A stretch of 64,000 nt of DNA from Lenzites betulinus (lineage: Eukaryota > Basidiomycota > Agaricomycetes > Polyporales > Polyporaceae). Below the pieces are notes generated by a model. The model was given only the letters and a program-made list of their open reading frames with translations, did not search any database and had not been told where the DNA came from. Positions 21,736 through 33,414 of the stretch are shown here, piece after piece (within the stretch, counting starts at the first letter, position 1; the number at the start of each line of letters is the position of its first letter). Both the position numbers and the translations under genes were made by a program. Location: assembly GCA_022264855.1 (NCBI GenBank), contig JABYQU010000014.1, forward strand, positions 372,001 to 436,000, in the 5' to 3' direction.

Positions 21736-23968
21736 TCACTTCGTCGGGAACGTCTTCCTCTGCTGTTCCAGTGTGATCATAAGACGGTGGGCCTGGAAAT
21801 GCATCAGTTTCGTCACAGCAACGACATGCGAACGAACTCACCGCAGCGTCCTCCGCAGGCAGCGCGCCCTTCGCCATATTGTGCTTCCCAAACTTGAGCC
21901 GGTGCCGATGGCGTTCCGGGAGCTTCTCCGTGCCCTCGTCCGGGACGAGCAGGCGCTCGCACTCCTCACGCGTCGCGACGTGCCCGAGGAGGAGCGAGAA
22001 GAACTTGTGGCGGAGGACGGCCTTGATGCGCTCGAGCGCGTGCGTCGTGTACCACCCGTCGCGCTCGCCGCACGTCTCGCGCCGCGCGTCCTCGTCCGCG
22101 ATCATCTCCTTCAGCATCGCGTCCGTGATGTCGCACAGCTGGAAGGCGGCGGTCTCGGACGTGACGGTCTCGCCGTCGAAGATGTGCGAGCGCCGCTCGT
22201 CCATGCCGGAGAAGCGCGCCTGTGCGGACTCGTTCCGCGTCTCTTGGCGGCGGGAGACGACGGAGGGGCGGGAGATGGGGTGGTTGATGTTGCGGAAGTA
22301 GAGCCGTTGGTAGCTGTGGTAGGATATCTGGGTGAGTGACCTCCTGGCTGCGATGCATGAGATACACGTACAACCGAGCATCCGGGTCTTGACGAGGATC
22401 GTACCCCAGGCGAACGTATGTATCTCGCCAAGGCCCATCCTCAAAAACATACGATACTAGAGGCAGCAGATACTTCGAACTGGGAGCAAAAACGTAAGCG
22501 ACCGAATGAATACAACCAAAGGGGTGCGTACTTAATGATATCTCGTACTTCCATCTGTGTAAATTGATTGAATATCGCGGCGCGCGTCCATACCGGACGC
22601 TCCTCGAACAACTATTGAAGCGTTTCATTAGAGTCGGGGCGCGATGGTTTGACGCGTACATACCTCCTGGAGCCTCGACAGGATCTTCTTGTCGGCCTGA
22701 CCTCGCTGTTGCTCCACGGTCGTATTTGGCTTGTCTGGCACCTTAAATCGGCCGTCAACATCAAATCGACACTGGCTGAGGAGGATATCATACCCCTTTG
22801 TCCGCATATGAGATTGAAATAGGGCCGTATCCCTTCCAACGCATGCGGTTGACGAGTCGTTTCGTCTCTTCGCCGGTGTCCTCGTCCACCACAATCGTTT
22901 CGACCGACGCGGGATTCGCTTTGTAGCTGCACGGCGTAGTCAGTGAACAAGACGCATCGTTAAGATCAACCGGAGACATACTTGTAATTCTGCGGTACGC
23001 CCTGTCGACTGAAGAGAGGTGGCGTAAACAGGCGGAGATTGCTCCTAGTCTTCGTATTCACGCTCGACGTTGCGGCCTCTCCCTCTCCGAGGAGTTGCGG
23101 ATCTATGTCCATAGCAAGCGGATCTGCCTCAGTGACAGTGTAGTCCTCCTTTTCTGGTGGAATATGATATCGAAGGATGCCATCCACTAGACGATTGGTT
23201 AGCAAGTTACGACAAAGGCAGAAACCGCACGTCGCACCATCCATGGTGTCCATAGCCTTCCGCAAATGCGCAAGCGGGTCCGACATATCTGGCTGATACT
23301 GAAAATCCGCCATACCTAGCAAAGCACCCATCAGCCTCAACGCACACCAACAACATAAACCACGAGCACCACCCACTCCTAAACCGCGCCGTCTTCGGCA
23401 CAACGCCCACCGCCTCCACCGTATACTCCCCCTCTGGCCCCTCCTGCTCCCCCTCCCCCGCCCCCTCCTGCTGCCGCCGGCGCCTCCGCCGCTTAACAAC
23501 CCTCAGCACAATATTGCTCGTCGGCACGATCTCCCCCGCAATCGGGTGCGCATACGGGTTCCCCGGGCGCAGGCGCAGCGCGAGCAGCGACTCGACGCGG
23601 TCGCGCCCCGTCGCGCGCCGGAACGCGCCGTCGAGCGCGGGCTGCCCGCCCAGGCGCGCGACCGCGGCGGGGATGGAGGAGGGCTGCACGTACCCGGGGT
23701 ACTCGACGGAGTAGTAGGGCGTTGCGGGGAGGGGGCGTTCGGGCGCGGGGGTGGGGGCGGGGCGGGGTCTCGGGGTGTGCTGGTGCTGGTGCTGGGCCCG
23801 GGATTGGGGTCGGAGGGTGGGCGGGACGGGCTCGCTTCTGGCTGTGACATTGTTGGTGGTGGGCGCGGGTCGAGCTGGAGCGCTGTGGGATGTCGATGGT
23901 CGATGGCGGCGGAAGAGAGCTGCAGGAGAGGAGCGCGGCGCGAACTTCGCGATCAAGAGCGCGTCCAA
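21736..23968 (-). CDS. TFC1: Transcription factor IIIC subunit, tau95/GTF3C5/Sfc1 type
   Basis: Subunit of the tauA lobe of TFIIIC, which binds the A box of tRNA genes; nuclear. Exons on the minus strand: 23377-23968, 23238-23315, 22982-23186, 22794-22926, 22664-22741, 22532-22611, 22372-22479, 21842-22313, 21736-21792, giving 600 aa. Family landmarks: YYSVEYPGYV, RLRPGNPYAHPI, ARFRSMADFQYQPD, TPPLFSRQGVPQNY, MRWKGYGP, LFEERPVWTRAAIFN and the C-terminal GPWRDTYVRLGYDPRQDP. The 52-nt intron at 22742-22793 joins ADKG to VPDKPN; without it the frame closes. The last exon encodes 18 residues and fits in phase. Residues 1-60 are Pro/Arg-rich and less certain. The start codon lies 58 bp from the divergent PKR1-like start. 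Confidence 0.9.
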
Positions 23969-24026
23969 TCACGTGTGCCGTCCCTCGCAGCGCGCGCGGC
24001 CTTGCGAGGCTTTCTCGCCGACGACG
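23969..24026. promoter_or_regulatory. 58-bp head-to-head interval between TFIIIC and PKR1-like genes
   Basis: The two start codons diverge with only 58 bp between them. Either the core promoters overlap the opposite transcription units or one start codon lies further inside its gene. Confidence 0.5.
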
Positions 24027-24449
24027 ATGACCCTCACCATGGACCAGGACGACCACTCCAAGGACACACTTGCGTCTGCACCTGCATTGAATGATGGTGC
24101 GCAGGACGGGTTCTTCGACAACATCCTCACGCCCGGGTCTTCGCTCAACCCGACCTTCCTGCTCATCGTCGACAGCGCACTCGGCTTGCTCCTGCTCGTG
24201 CTCTTCGGGCTGCTCGTGCTCACGCGCGGGAACATCCACCTGCTGTTCTTGATGGTCATCGAGTGCTGTTTGTGGGCGAGCGTGAAGTGGTGCGTGGATC
24301 GTCGCGAGGGCTGGGTGTGCGTTGTTCACCCCGGTGTACATAGGTTCGTGCACGAACTGCGACAGACGCAGGAATCGGAGCGGAATACTGGCACTACGGA
24401 TGCGGGTGCCCAAGGAGAAAATAAAGCCTCAAAACCCAAGAGCGAATGA
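24027..24449 (+). CDS. PKR1: V-ATPase assembly factor, Pkr1 family
   Basis: Small ER membrane protein needed for assembly of the V0 sector of the vacuolar ATPase. Exons 24027-24289 and 24344-24449 give 122 aa, the same length as yeast Pkr1. After a polar N-terminus the motif ILTPGSSLNPTFLL marks the family. Two hydrophobic segments follow (about residues 45-65 and 72-88) around GNIHLLFL, then WFVHEL and a charged Lys/Glu-rich tail. The 54-nt intron lies just after the second membrane segment and restores WFVHEL. A second ATG 12 bases downstream could also serve as start. Confidence 0.85.
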   Translation: MTLTMDQDDHSKDTLASAPALNDGAQDGFFDNILTPGSSLNPTFLLIVDSALGLLLLVLFGLLVLTRGNIHLLFLMVIECCLWASVKWCVDRREGWVCVVHPGVHRFVHELRQTQESERNTGTTDAGAQGENKASKPKSE

Positions 24450-24706
24450 TCTTCCGGTCTCGCCGCCGTGCACTTCGCCTGACGAAATGCATGCCATCAC
24501 CTATACCCAAACTCATACACATTATAATCTACATCACATCTCCGAAGGTAGCTACAAGCCTTGGGGAGTACTCCCTATCGTCTTCCCCTCTCGCTCGTCT
24601 CATACCACGCCTTAGTCCTCTTCGCGCTTTCCTGCGCTAGCTGGAACACTATTACCCGCAGGGCATCAGCTCCGTCTCGTCCAAGCCGCGCTGAATAGCA
24701 AAGACG

Positions 24707-25499
24707 CTAGAAAGAAGACGCACGTTCTCGCTCGGAGCCATCCATACCCTCGCGGAAGGCCGCGGCACCGGCGTCCCCACGAGACGTTCCAGCTCCGGGC
24801 TGGAGAGACGCGAAGTGCTGCGCTTGGTCGATCACCTCTGGGAGCCGTGCGCGGAATGTCTGCGCATACAAAACGATCGATGCATGGAGAGAAGGGAGGG
24901 GGCGGGGAGGTGTCAGAAGATGGGCCGCGAAGGGCGGCGGGGGGACAGACCTTGGTCAGGACTCCAGAGAGCTCTTCCGCGGGCACGTCGTTCAATCTGT
25001 ATGCGGCCCGTAGGTTACGCTCTGCTTATTCTAGGATGGAGAAGGATAGACTCACAGGCGCATGATCATCCGCCCGAATCCGTACCATAAACCTCCTTGT
25101 CCTACGAGAGCTGACAGACGCACACTTCGTGGCTCGGCGTTGAGCGCGTTCCGTACCCGCGCAGAAAATGGTGGCGGGATGGTGAAGTCGGCGTGATCAC
25201 TAGCATGGCGAGTCATTCCCAGTTAGACACAGCGGGAGGCATATTCCCTGGCGGGCACTGACGAGTAGATGAGGATGTACGCCATCCACAGTGGTATCTG
25301 AACTTTGCTCAAGGCTTTGATCTGACGAATTTCACGCGTCGATATAGCTCGTACATTGGTACAAAATGTGTGCAGCACGTACATCGCCGGCCTTACCACC
25401 ATCGAGATGACCCATGTCCGGGACGTCGATCTTGAAAGTGCACTGTATTTTCTGGTTCTCCGCGAGGATGGACTCGACATTATAGTAGTCGTCCTCCAT
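24707..25499 (-). CDS. PSF3: GINS complex subunit Psf3
   Basis: Part of the GINS tetramer in the Cdc45-MCM-GINS replicative helicase; nuclear. Exons on the minus strand: 25383-25499, 25263-25321, 25056-25199, 24951-24996, 24707-24859, giving 172 aa (usual 170-200). The N-terminus MEDDYYNVESILAE, the motif GHLDGG, the hydrophobic stretch VQIPLWMAYIL, then RVRNALNAEP and WYGFGRMIM are typical of fungal Psf3. The C-terminal helix contains RLPEVIDQAQHF. The donor at 25382 (GAT|GTACGT) was preferred over GTAAGG a few bases upstream, because only it keeps KALSKVQIPLW in frame. Confidence 0.9.
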
Positions 25500-25773
25500 T
25501 ATGACAGCAGTGTTGAATTACGCGTTGGGTATAAGGGTGGACGGGGACGACAATATTCGGTAAACTCGGGAGGAGGTGGCTGAGGAGGAAGTGAAGCCGA
25601 CGCGACGCGTCTCGCGCGCAGACACGACCCCGCGCTTCTTTCCCACGCCAACCCGTCTTCTCTCTCACCCTTTCCGCGGCGGTGCGCGAGTACCTCGTTC
25701 CCTCTCTCCACCTCCCCTCTATTTTCTCTCGCTCCTCCGTCTCCAGCGCACCCTCCACCCCCGAGCTACGAAG
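25500..25773. promoter_or_regulatory. Divergent promoter region between PSF3 and the mitochondrial-type gene
   Basis: The two start codons are 274 bp apart and point away from each other. The segment next to the right gene is strongly pyrimidine-rich (CT-rich), as is usual upstream of fungal genes lacking a TATA box. Confidence 0.5.
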
Positions 25774-26400
25774 ATGCTTCGCACCGCGCTCTACCAGATC
25801 CCCCTCTCGCGGTCACTCGTCACCCCTGTGTTCAGGCTGGCACAGACCGCCGCGCTACGTCATCCCTCGCTCGGCCTCGCCTCGTCGTCCTCGCCAGCCC
25901 CCGCGCGCGACGCGCTCCACGCCCGGAACTTCGCCTCGTCAGCGCCGCGGCGCGCAAACGAGGACCCGGAGCTGCAGCACCTGTTCCAGCAGCAGCAGAA
26001 GCTGCTGAAGCACCTGCAGGACAACCCAGAGACGGTCGAGCACATCAAGGCGTTCGTGGGCCTGCTGCAGCAGAACGGTGCGTGGTCGTGCGCGCGCGTG
26101 GAGTCGGGCTGCCGCTGACGAGGGTGGTGGCGTGTGTGCGTTCATCGGCTGCGCAGGCGTCGACCCGTACTCGGGGCAGATGCCGAGCAAGATGGCGATG
26201 CTGAAGCTGCTCATGAAGCCGGAGATTCGGGAGAGCGCGGTGAAGATGGCGGACGCGTTGCAGGCGGCGGGGATCAACTTGTCACAGGTATGTGTTCATG
26301 TTGGAATTATGTTTCATTTCTCTGAACTGTTCTGTGCGCGCAGGACATGGTGCAGTCGCTCATGACGGTGGACTTCAAGAAGCAGCTTGGCGGCAAGTAG
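25774..26400 (+). CDS. Conserved-looking small protein with probable mitochondrial presequence
   Basis: Function not recognised. Exons 25774-26077, 26157-26287 and 26344-26400 give 163 aa. The first 60 residues are rich in Arg, Ser, Ala and Leu, lack acidic residues early on, and include the cleavage-like context RNFASSAPRR, which suggests import into mitochondria. The mature part is helical and charged (about residues 62-163), with HLFQQQQKLLKHLQ, ALQAAGINL and the end VDFKKQLGGK. All three exons join in phase with normal splice sites, so the model is sound even though the family is unknown. Confidence 0.8.
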
Positions 26401-27346
26401 CTATGATGTCGACCGCTGCGCTTTGGAGACTCCGTTTGTATTCTAAGTACTGTACTCGCATTATCTTACATATTTCCTATACCGTCGCCCGCTCATCGTT
26501 CTGTGGAGAACTTCTAGAGCGCTCTTCTCGGAGTCGTATGAACGCCTTCGGGCAGCTCCACACGATCGCGCGGGGCAATTATACCCGCGCCCGCGGAGAA
26601 CTTGTTAACGGATCGAAACCGGCGATTCCGCCACGCTGCGGCGGCCCCTTGCGGAGAGCACTTGTGAAGAAAACATAGTCCAATGAGAGCACTTAATTCT
26701 GCCTCTGCGGGTCCGGGGGACGAGCAACGTTCGATGGGAGGCGCAGTGCATGGAGGTGCGATCGAGAAGGCACGCGGATCGCCCCGGAGAGTCCGTGGTC
26801 AGAGAAGAGAAGGCGTCGAGGCCGGAAGCAGCAGACAGACTTCCCAGACGGGGCCGAGCGGACGAGTGCAAGCCGGTCGTTGGACAGACCGCAGACGGAG
26901 CGTGGCCGCGCGCGCGTCTAGAGGTCGGAAACAGCACAAATTAAAAAGCCTTCTCCGGTATCAAGGTTGGGCGCATCCATCGTCATCGGCGCAGCTGCGC
27001 GACGGAATAGCGCGAAACTAAATGATGTGTGTCGAGAGGGTGATGACGGACGGCGGGGGAGCGGGGGCAAGGAACGACCGGGAGAAGGGGCTCTGCCACA
27101 GGCTGCTTGCTCCAGAGTGGACGGCTGTGTACGGTGGAGAGCGATAGCGACGCACGCGGCGAAGAGGCGCGCGCAGGCGCTGGGCGGGAAGGCTGACACA
27201 GGGCGCAATGACGTACGTCGCGTAATGACGCCATGGAGCACTCCTCGCCTTCACATCTTCCCTCTTTCCCCTCGCCCGTCCTCCCACCGACTCTTTTCCC
27301 ACTCTCATCCCTCTCGTCGTCCGCCTCCACCCAAGCATCCACAGCC
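26401..27346. other. Intergenic region upstream of the RCK2-like kinase gene
   Basis: Open frames here overlap on both strands and lack motifs. The last 100 bases are CT-rich. No gene or repeat identified. Confidence 0.4.
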
Positions 27347-29764
27347 ATGCCGGCGGGTACCGGCGTCGTCGACGCGTTCAAGAGTGAGCTCTCCCCCGTC
27401 GTTCCAGTCGCTCCACTTGCAATGCTGATCCTCCGAACGCCAATCAGATCTCATCCGCCATGGAAAGAATCACCATTCTACCCCCACGCGTCAGCAGCAG
27501 GACGAAGCTGCTCACCACCACCAGCAACAACAGCTCGCCGCCCAACAGCGCGCAGACCAGCAGAGTCGTCAACACCGAGAAGCCCAGCAGGCCCAACAAC
27601 AGCAAACACAGAAGCAGGCGTCTCCGAAGTACAAGGAACACGTAGAACAGATTGTCCAAGAGGAGCGCGAGGCCAAGGGCAAGATGCCTGTCTACAAGGG
27701 CCTCGAGAACTATAAGCTGGTGGAGAAGATGGGCGAGTGAGTCACTATTCTGCTTTGGAATTTATGTCTGTCTTGCCGCGTGGCGTGCAATGGTTCCCTA
27801 TAGGCCCCGAGGCAACGCGAACATATCCGTCCTCGTTGCGGTGGGGATTTTCGGACTAGCAGCTTGTGAAGTGCAGCACGGTCATAAGAGTCCTGTCGTG
27901 ATTGTCGCGATCGTGTTACATTTATTCCCGCTCATATGCGTCGACCTTGCGTGCTGATGTTTTGCAACAGCGGGGCGTTCTCAAACGTTTACAAGGCTAT
28001 CGATCTACGATCCCAGCTGAAGGTTGCAGGTACGCGTGTTTATCTATATTCATGACTCCCTCATATGGACCCATATTGCTTGCAGTCAAGGTGGTGCGCA
28101 AGTACGAGCTGAGTGCGTCGCAGGTTAGTGTTTCCTCTTACCCCCCCTCACTCTATCTTCATTCACTATGTACATGTACTGCGTGGTATTCGCTTGCACC
28201 AGGCTGGCGATAAGCACCTGAACCGCGAATTTAAAAAGAAGCCGCGGGTCACGGAGGTGCACTGCTTTGCTGGTGGTTTGGGTCCCCAGGCTAACCATCT
28301 TTCCCCCCACACGTAGAGGGCGAACATTCTCAAAGGTGAGCACTTCGTTCACGATGTCCTGCACATATAGCTGACGGCATAATCAGAGGTCCAGATCATG
28401 CGGGGTATCAACCACCCAGGAATAGTGAAGCTTCTAGCCTTCTTCGAATCACCGGAGCACTATTTCCTCGTGCTCGAACGTAAGTACCCGCTATGACGTC
28501 GGTGCCAGTGATTTCATCTAATCACTCCGCACGGCGCAGTGATGGAGGGCGGCGAGCTATTCCACCAGATCGTCAAGTTGACCTACTTCAGCGAGAACCT
28601 CGCACGCCACGTCATCGTGCAGGTAGCGCAAGGGATACGATACCTGCATGAGGAGCGTGGCGTCGTCCATCGCGATATCAAGCCCGAGAACCTTCTCTTC
28701 GAGCGGATACCTATCGTCCCCTCCAAGAACCCTCAGCCGAAACAATTCGAGGAAGACAAGGAGGACGAAGGCGAATTCATCCCCGGCGTTGGTGGTGGTG
28801 GCATCGGCAGGGTGAAGATCGCAGACTTCGGCCTGAGTAAGGTCGTCTGGGACGAGCAGACCATGACGCCATGCGGTACAGTGGGGTATACTGCACCCGA
28901 GATCGTGAAGGACGAGCGGTACAGCAAGAGTGTGGACATGTGGGCCATGGGTTGCGTGCTTTACACTCTTCTCTGCGGCTTCCCACCGTTCTATGATGAG
29001 AGCATCAACGTGTTGACGGAGAAGGTCGCCCGCGGCTACTACACGTTCCTCAGCCCATGGTGGGATTCTATCAGCCCAACTGGTGCGTCACCTCTCCACA
29101 CTATCTGATTCTGCCCGCTGACCTGCTTCTAGCCAAGGATCTCATCACCCACCTACTTTGCGTGGACCCAGCACAGCGGTTCACAATCGACGAGTTCCTC
29201 GCACACCCGTGGATTACCGCGGCGCCAGGACCCGCGCCACCACCGACCCCCCGCCACAACCTCCGTGCACCACTCGACTCCCCTCTGCTCGCAGATGCTC
29301 GTGGCATCCGGGAGGCGCGCTCACCCGGTCTCGCTTCGCTCAAGGAGGCGTTCGACATCACGTACGCGGTCCATCGAATGGAGGAGGAAGGCGCACGCCG
29401 GCGTGCAGCGAAGGGTGGCGCGAACCGCGGCTTCCTACAGAACCTCAACGAGAGCGACGAGGAAGAGGAAGAGGACGCGGTTCCCAGGGCGGGCACCGGG
29501 GCGAAGGTTGCAGCGCAGCGTGCGGTACAGGGAGACGCCTACGACGGCCGTGCTGGCCAACGCGATCGCGGTCGTCGAACCGGCGGTAGTGGAGGTCCGA
29601 AGCCCTTCGAGCTGGACCTCGATGGCGCGACGCTCTTGGGAAGGAGACATAAACGCGGCGCGGACACACCCGCAAGCGGATTTGGCGGAAGTCCGCTCGC
29701 GCAGGTCAACGACGCCCACGTCCAGCCATTAGAGGTGCCCATGAGCCCGATGAGGGTCGATTGA
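27347..29764 (+). CDS. RCK2: MAPK-activated Ser/Thr kinase, RCK2/Srk1 type (CAMK group)
   Basis: Stress-responsive kinase that in yeasts acts below the Hog1/Sty1 MAPK. Exons: 27347-27383, 27448-27736, 27971-28029, 28086-28123, 28203-28256, 28317-28335, 28387-28479, 28540-29082, 29133-29764, giving 587 aa. An N-terminal Gln-rich segment precedes the kinase domain (from about residue 95). Kinase motifs: GDGAFSNV (glycine loop), VKVVRK (lysine), HRDIKPEN, ADFGLSK, and TPCGTVGYTAPE in the activation loop. Between HRD and DFG there is an insertion ending GVGGGGIGRVKIADFG, which is characteristic of Rck2/Srk1. The tail (from about residue 400) is acidic and basic low-complexity and ends MSPMRVD. 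Exon 6 is a 19-nt microexon. Regulation by MAPK is known for the family, not seen here. Confidence 0.93.
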
Positions 29765-31091
29765 TTCCCCTCCGCCCTCTCCTTTCCCCCCTTCTATCAT
29801 CCCGTCCCCGCGCAGGTTACCGGCCACATCTCACTGTAAACCTCCACTTCGTCACTTCGTGCTCTCCGTTACCCATAGGCCCTCTCCTCCCCCGCATCCC
29901 CTAGACTCGTTCTGCACCCCGCAACCGTGTCCGCCCGGCCTCCCATGTGTGTACCATCATCGCGAACCGCGTACGTTACGGTGTATATCTTATTTGGATT
30001 CGATGATCTCTGTCAGCCTCAGGCTCCGCGCTTCGCTACTATCCATACACGGCCGCGCGAGCGCGCAATGCATCTTGTGATGTTATCTTGCTCTCGTCGG
30101 CTACGCGCACGCACACGCGCGCGTCCGTCTGAATGTTCACGGCGGTTCTGTCTCTCGAACATGAACGAGGCACAACTGTCCCTGCTTGTAGCATACCGCT
30201 CCACGTATGTGCACTGTCGATCCTTTCGTTTTTGTCCTTTTACATTGTCTTGCACACATGCACCATATTCCATCGGCCCTCCCAACGAAGCGACGTAAGC
30301 GGAAAAGCCGGGGCAGTCGTTTGCCATGCGCACAAGCGACGCCGGCCGAGCGCCTCGTCCTGTGGGACCTTGTGTGCGTCGCGAGGCTATCGAATCGGGC
30401 CGGTGGCGCAGCCTAGACTCAGCCGATGTATCAACCCTTTCAAGTTGCGTCCTGCCATGATCATAGACAGTACTAACCACTATTGCTCGCCCACCCGGAA
30501 CTCGCCTGCGCTGAGCGTACGCGTTCGACCGAAAGAATCCACCTGGCACGGGGCTGCATCGTGCTGCATGCATCCCGCCGCCCAGGGCTCTCCATCGGAC
30601 GTCCGCGGGGTTGGCGTCCTGACGTCTTTATTTCAGGCTCGCGTTCGGGGTTTTCGAAGATGAAGACCGTCCAACTTGACGTTATGGATACCCTCAAAGC
30701 CCCCGTGCCTGCACTGGAATTACGGAAGGTTCGGGCGATGAGCTCTCGTGACATGACAAGTGCCGCTCACCGCAGACACGACTTGGATTAGCTGCCTGTC
30801 TCAAGGAACGCGCGCACTTGAAATGGGCTCTTCTGCGCTGCGGGCGACACCACGCCGTGGGTTGCGACCACCACGCGTCGCGCGAGACGTTCATGCCAGG
30901 CGGCATGAGGCCGTCCCTGCGCGATCCCAAGGTGCGCTCAATATGCCCGTTTGTGGGGTGTGCGAGGACATAAGAGTCGAGGAAGGAATACCCACGGGAT
31001 GCTCAAGGTGAGTCGTTCCCCCCGCTGGTAGCCCTCCCACCTATCTCATATTGCGTGCGCACTAGCTTCGTTCATCGAAAGCGATTCGAGT
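29765..31091. other. Intergenic region between the RCK2-like gene and family A copy 1
   Basis: No gene with motifs. A strong splice donor-like AAG|GTGAGT at 31011 and an acceptor near 31065 suggest a 5'-untranslated intron for the downstream gene, because the joined frame upstream contains stops. Confidence 0.35.
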
Positions 31092-32164
31092 ATGGAGCTC
31101 GTGACACCGCCTGCGTCCCCCGGGCTGCCAGCCATCACGCCTGACAAGCGTCTCTCCTTCCCAAAGTATTGGCAAGGACAAGGAAACACAACTCGTTACA
31201 CGAAACTTATACTGGAAGAAGACCTGGGGTTCTTTGCCAAGGCTAAAGTGTGAACTTCGTGCTCCTACGCATACACTTACTCACCAACTTTTCCTCGCAG
31301 ATGTTGATTCAGAAGATACTTCCTGAAGAGCTGGATATAACACGGGTGTGGACTCACCAGAACGAAGAGGACAGAAAGCGACTGATTGACAGGGTATGCA
31401 CTGTGCTCAATCTAAAATGCCAATGATCGATAACATTTGGCTAACGTCTGCATGGCATGCTGCTAGGTGATTTCGGCCTACCCGCCATTTGCAAAATACG
31501 AGATGGCATGGCCGATCTTCTTCTATTGTCGCCAGCATCTTTCGCATCTGCGAAGGCCGCTCGGATGGGAGTTCAAAGATCGTAGGGCCCGCCGCCCCGC
31601 CGCGTCCACGCCCCCCGCAAGCTCGAGATCGGAGGCCCAGAGGTCTACTGCATCGTCGCAGAGTCGCACTGATGACCCGCGCCCGAGCAGGGCTAGCGAC
31701 AGAATTAGAATTCGTGCGGGAAACACTCGGGTACGTATCTTCTACCCAACATGCACAATGGTTCGTCAAAATGCTGACCGGCACGCGCGCTGTAGCAAGC
31801 ACAGGTCCCCGCAGGCTGCCCCCGCACTCGTGTCCGCCTCACAGACCCCACGATGTCCGATGCTACCACACCGCGCCGAGCCCAGCCAGCCGTTCCCACT
31901 GGCCATGCCGCCCCCCGCGCAGTGGCCGCTGAGAATCCGGCTCCGAGTCGGGAAGGACAAGACGTGCTCGAGTTCCTCACGTCCGTGGACGGGACGTTCT
32001 CGTACCTGCTCGACCGCTTCCTGGTGGCGGGCGTCACGAGCCGCGCGCGGCTGCTCACGGTGGCGCAGTGGGCGGACAAGGACGAGTTCTTGCTGAAGGA
32101 GCTGCGGCTGAACGCGTTTGAGCGGAGGTTGATCACCGACGGGCTCGTGAAGCTGGCACGGTGA
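31092..32164 (+). CDS. Unrecognised family A protein, copy 1
   Basis: Function not recognised. Exons 31092-31247, 31301-31393, 31467-31730, 31796-32164 give 293 aa. Exon structure and sequence match the gene at 35567-36592. Block 1 (about 35-115) contains TRYTKLILEEDL, then LPEELDITRVW, KRLIDR and YPPFAKYEMAWP. A variable Arg/Ser/Pro-rich middle follows. Block 2 (about 225-293) contains VLEFLTSVDGTFSYLLDRF, GVTSRARLL and ERRLITDGLVKL. The leucine spacing and 'short helix, Gly-x-x-Ser, LL' pattern of block 2 resemble SAM-like five-helix folds; this is inference only. The gene sits beside a family K kinase gene on the same strand. The frame ends at the TGA at 32162-32164; a donor at 32161 could extend it, but the paralogue ends at the same place. 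Confidence 0.8.
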
Positions 32165-32519
32165 GTGCAGCGTTTTTTGTCGGGCGGCGCGGTTGTGCTG
32201 TGTACTACTACGGAAGTTGGGTGTCTAGATCGAGGTTGCTGCGACACAAGCTGATGGCTGTTGTCTGTCTTTCGCCACAGCCGTGCACGGCCTTGTCGGT
32301 GGCGCTGTTTCTCCCTTGGGGAAGCCTTCGAAAGTTAAGTCCGCGGGAGTCTTGAGCGGTCTGAGGGCCGCTGGCACTTCATGCGCGAAGGTGAATAGTT
32401 AGTCACCCACCCCAGCCAGCGGCCGTGCTCGACGACGCGCCATGTCTGCCCTTGAAGTTGAACTCTCCGAATGTTATATATACTTTCAAACTGTGACTCA
32501 AGTCCCCGTACGCACTAGA

Positions 32520-32541
32520 AATATATATATATATATATATA
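32520..32541. repeat. (AT)n microsatellite
   Basis: Perfect alternating AT run of about 22 bp. Confidence 0.95.
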
Positions 32542-32859
32542 GAACTTGAAGTGTAAACGTACGTATGTTCAAGGTCAAAGCGTGCCAGTCCGAGTCCGAA
32601 ACTCAGTTAAACCGAATGCAAGCTATAGTTGTTCGCGGTAGAAGGAGAAACGAAACTCGTGTGAGCCAGTTGTACTGAGCCTTCGTTATGGTCACGGTAT
32701 ACCTAGTGAGAGCAGTACTAGTGGCAGTGTTCTCGTGAAGGTCCACGCGGGCCCAGCCTCCGAGGCGTATCTGCTCCCGCGCGGGCGCTGGGCGCTGGGC
32801 GCCCGTCACCCACGCCGCTACGCTGAACCAGGACCCCTGACAATGGGAGGATATCCCTG

Positions 32860-33215
32860 ATGACCGTCCGGACAACATCTCGGGTTCTGGAGGGGGTATG
32901 CCTGCTCGCATCCGGACAAAACAGGGCTTAGACGCCGAAAGGCCTGTGGAATGGTCCGGACATGGATGCCAAAAAGAGCCATCAGGTTCGGCCCAAATGG
33001 GCGCTAAACACACATTGAGCGCCGAAAATCAGGCCTGTGGTGGTTAAGCGCCGGATTTCGGACATTTTCTGGCTTTTTAGGGGCCGAAAGCCTGATTTTA
33101 TCCGGACAAAAGTGGGCGTCTAACAGGCCTGTTGACCCCGGACATTTTGGGCAAAATCGCGGTCGGCGTCATCAGGCATTTTGGGCGGTTGTCGGGGGTC
33201 CTGCTGAACCGGCCT
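32860..33215. repeat. Cluster of short degenerate repeats (CCGGACA, GCCGAAA, AGGCCTG modules)
   Basis: Modules such as TCCGGACAAAA (near 32909 and 33100), GCCGAAA (near 32932, 33020, 33082), AGGCCTGT (near 32939, 33032, 33125) and TTTCGGACATTTT-like motifs recur in both orders. The unit is too diverged to delimit by eye. It may be a decayed transposon end or minisatellite. Confidence 0.55.
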
Positions 33216-33414
33216 CTCGGGTTCGTGTAATTGGCTTACGGGGTCGACGTCCACTAGTGCTCTGGTCCCGGTCTGCCACGACCCAGGGAACTTAGGGAAC
33301 CCGTCGCTGTGGCCATATCCGAGTGGTTGCAAGCCTGAGTGCTTTGGCACTGAGTGTCCGCCTTCCTTTCTACCTTCGCACTCTCCCTCTCCAACGTATA
33401 CCGTGTCCACGATC

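Larger units (their letters stand above)
32165..33414. other. Intergenic region with microsatellite and degenerate repeat cluster
   Basis: No gene seen. Contains a TA dinucleotide run near 32530 and, from about 32860 to 33215, many short imperfect repeats (listed separately). The last 100 bases before 33415 resemble the upstream region of the K copy starting at 59882, sharing a CTTCGCACTCTCCC-like stretch. Confidence 0.5.

Noticed and set aside
22780..22800. A frameshift in the TFIIIC gene near MRWKGYGP
   Set aside because: A normal 52-nt GT-AG intron (22742-22793) with a branch-like TTGAC resolves the frame change.
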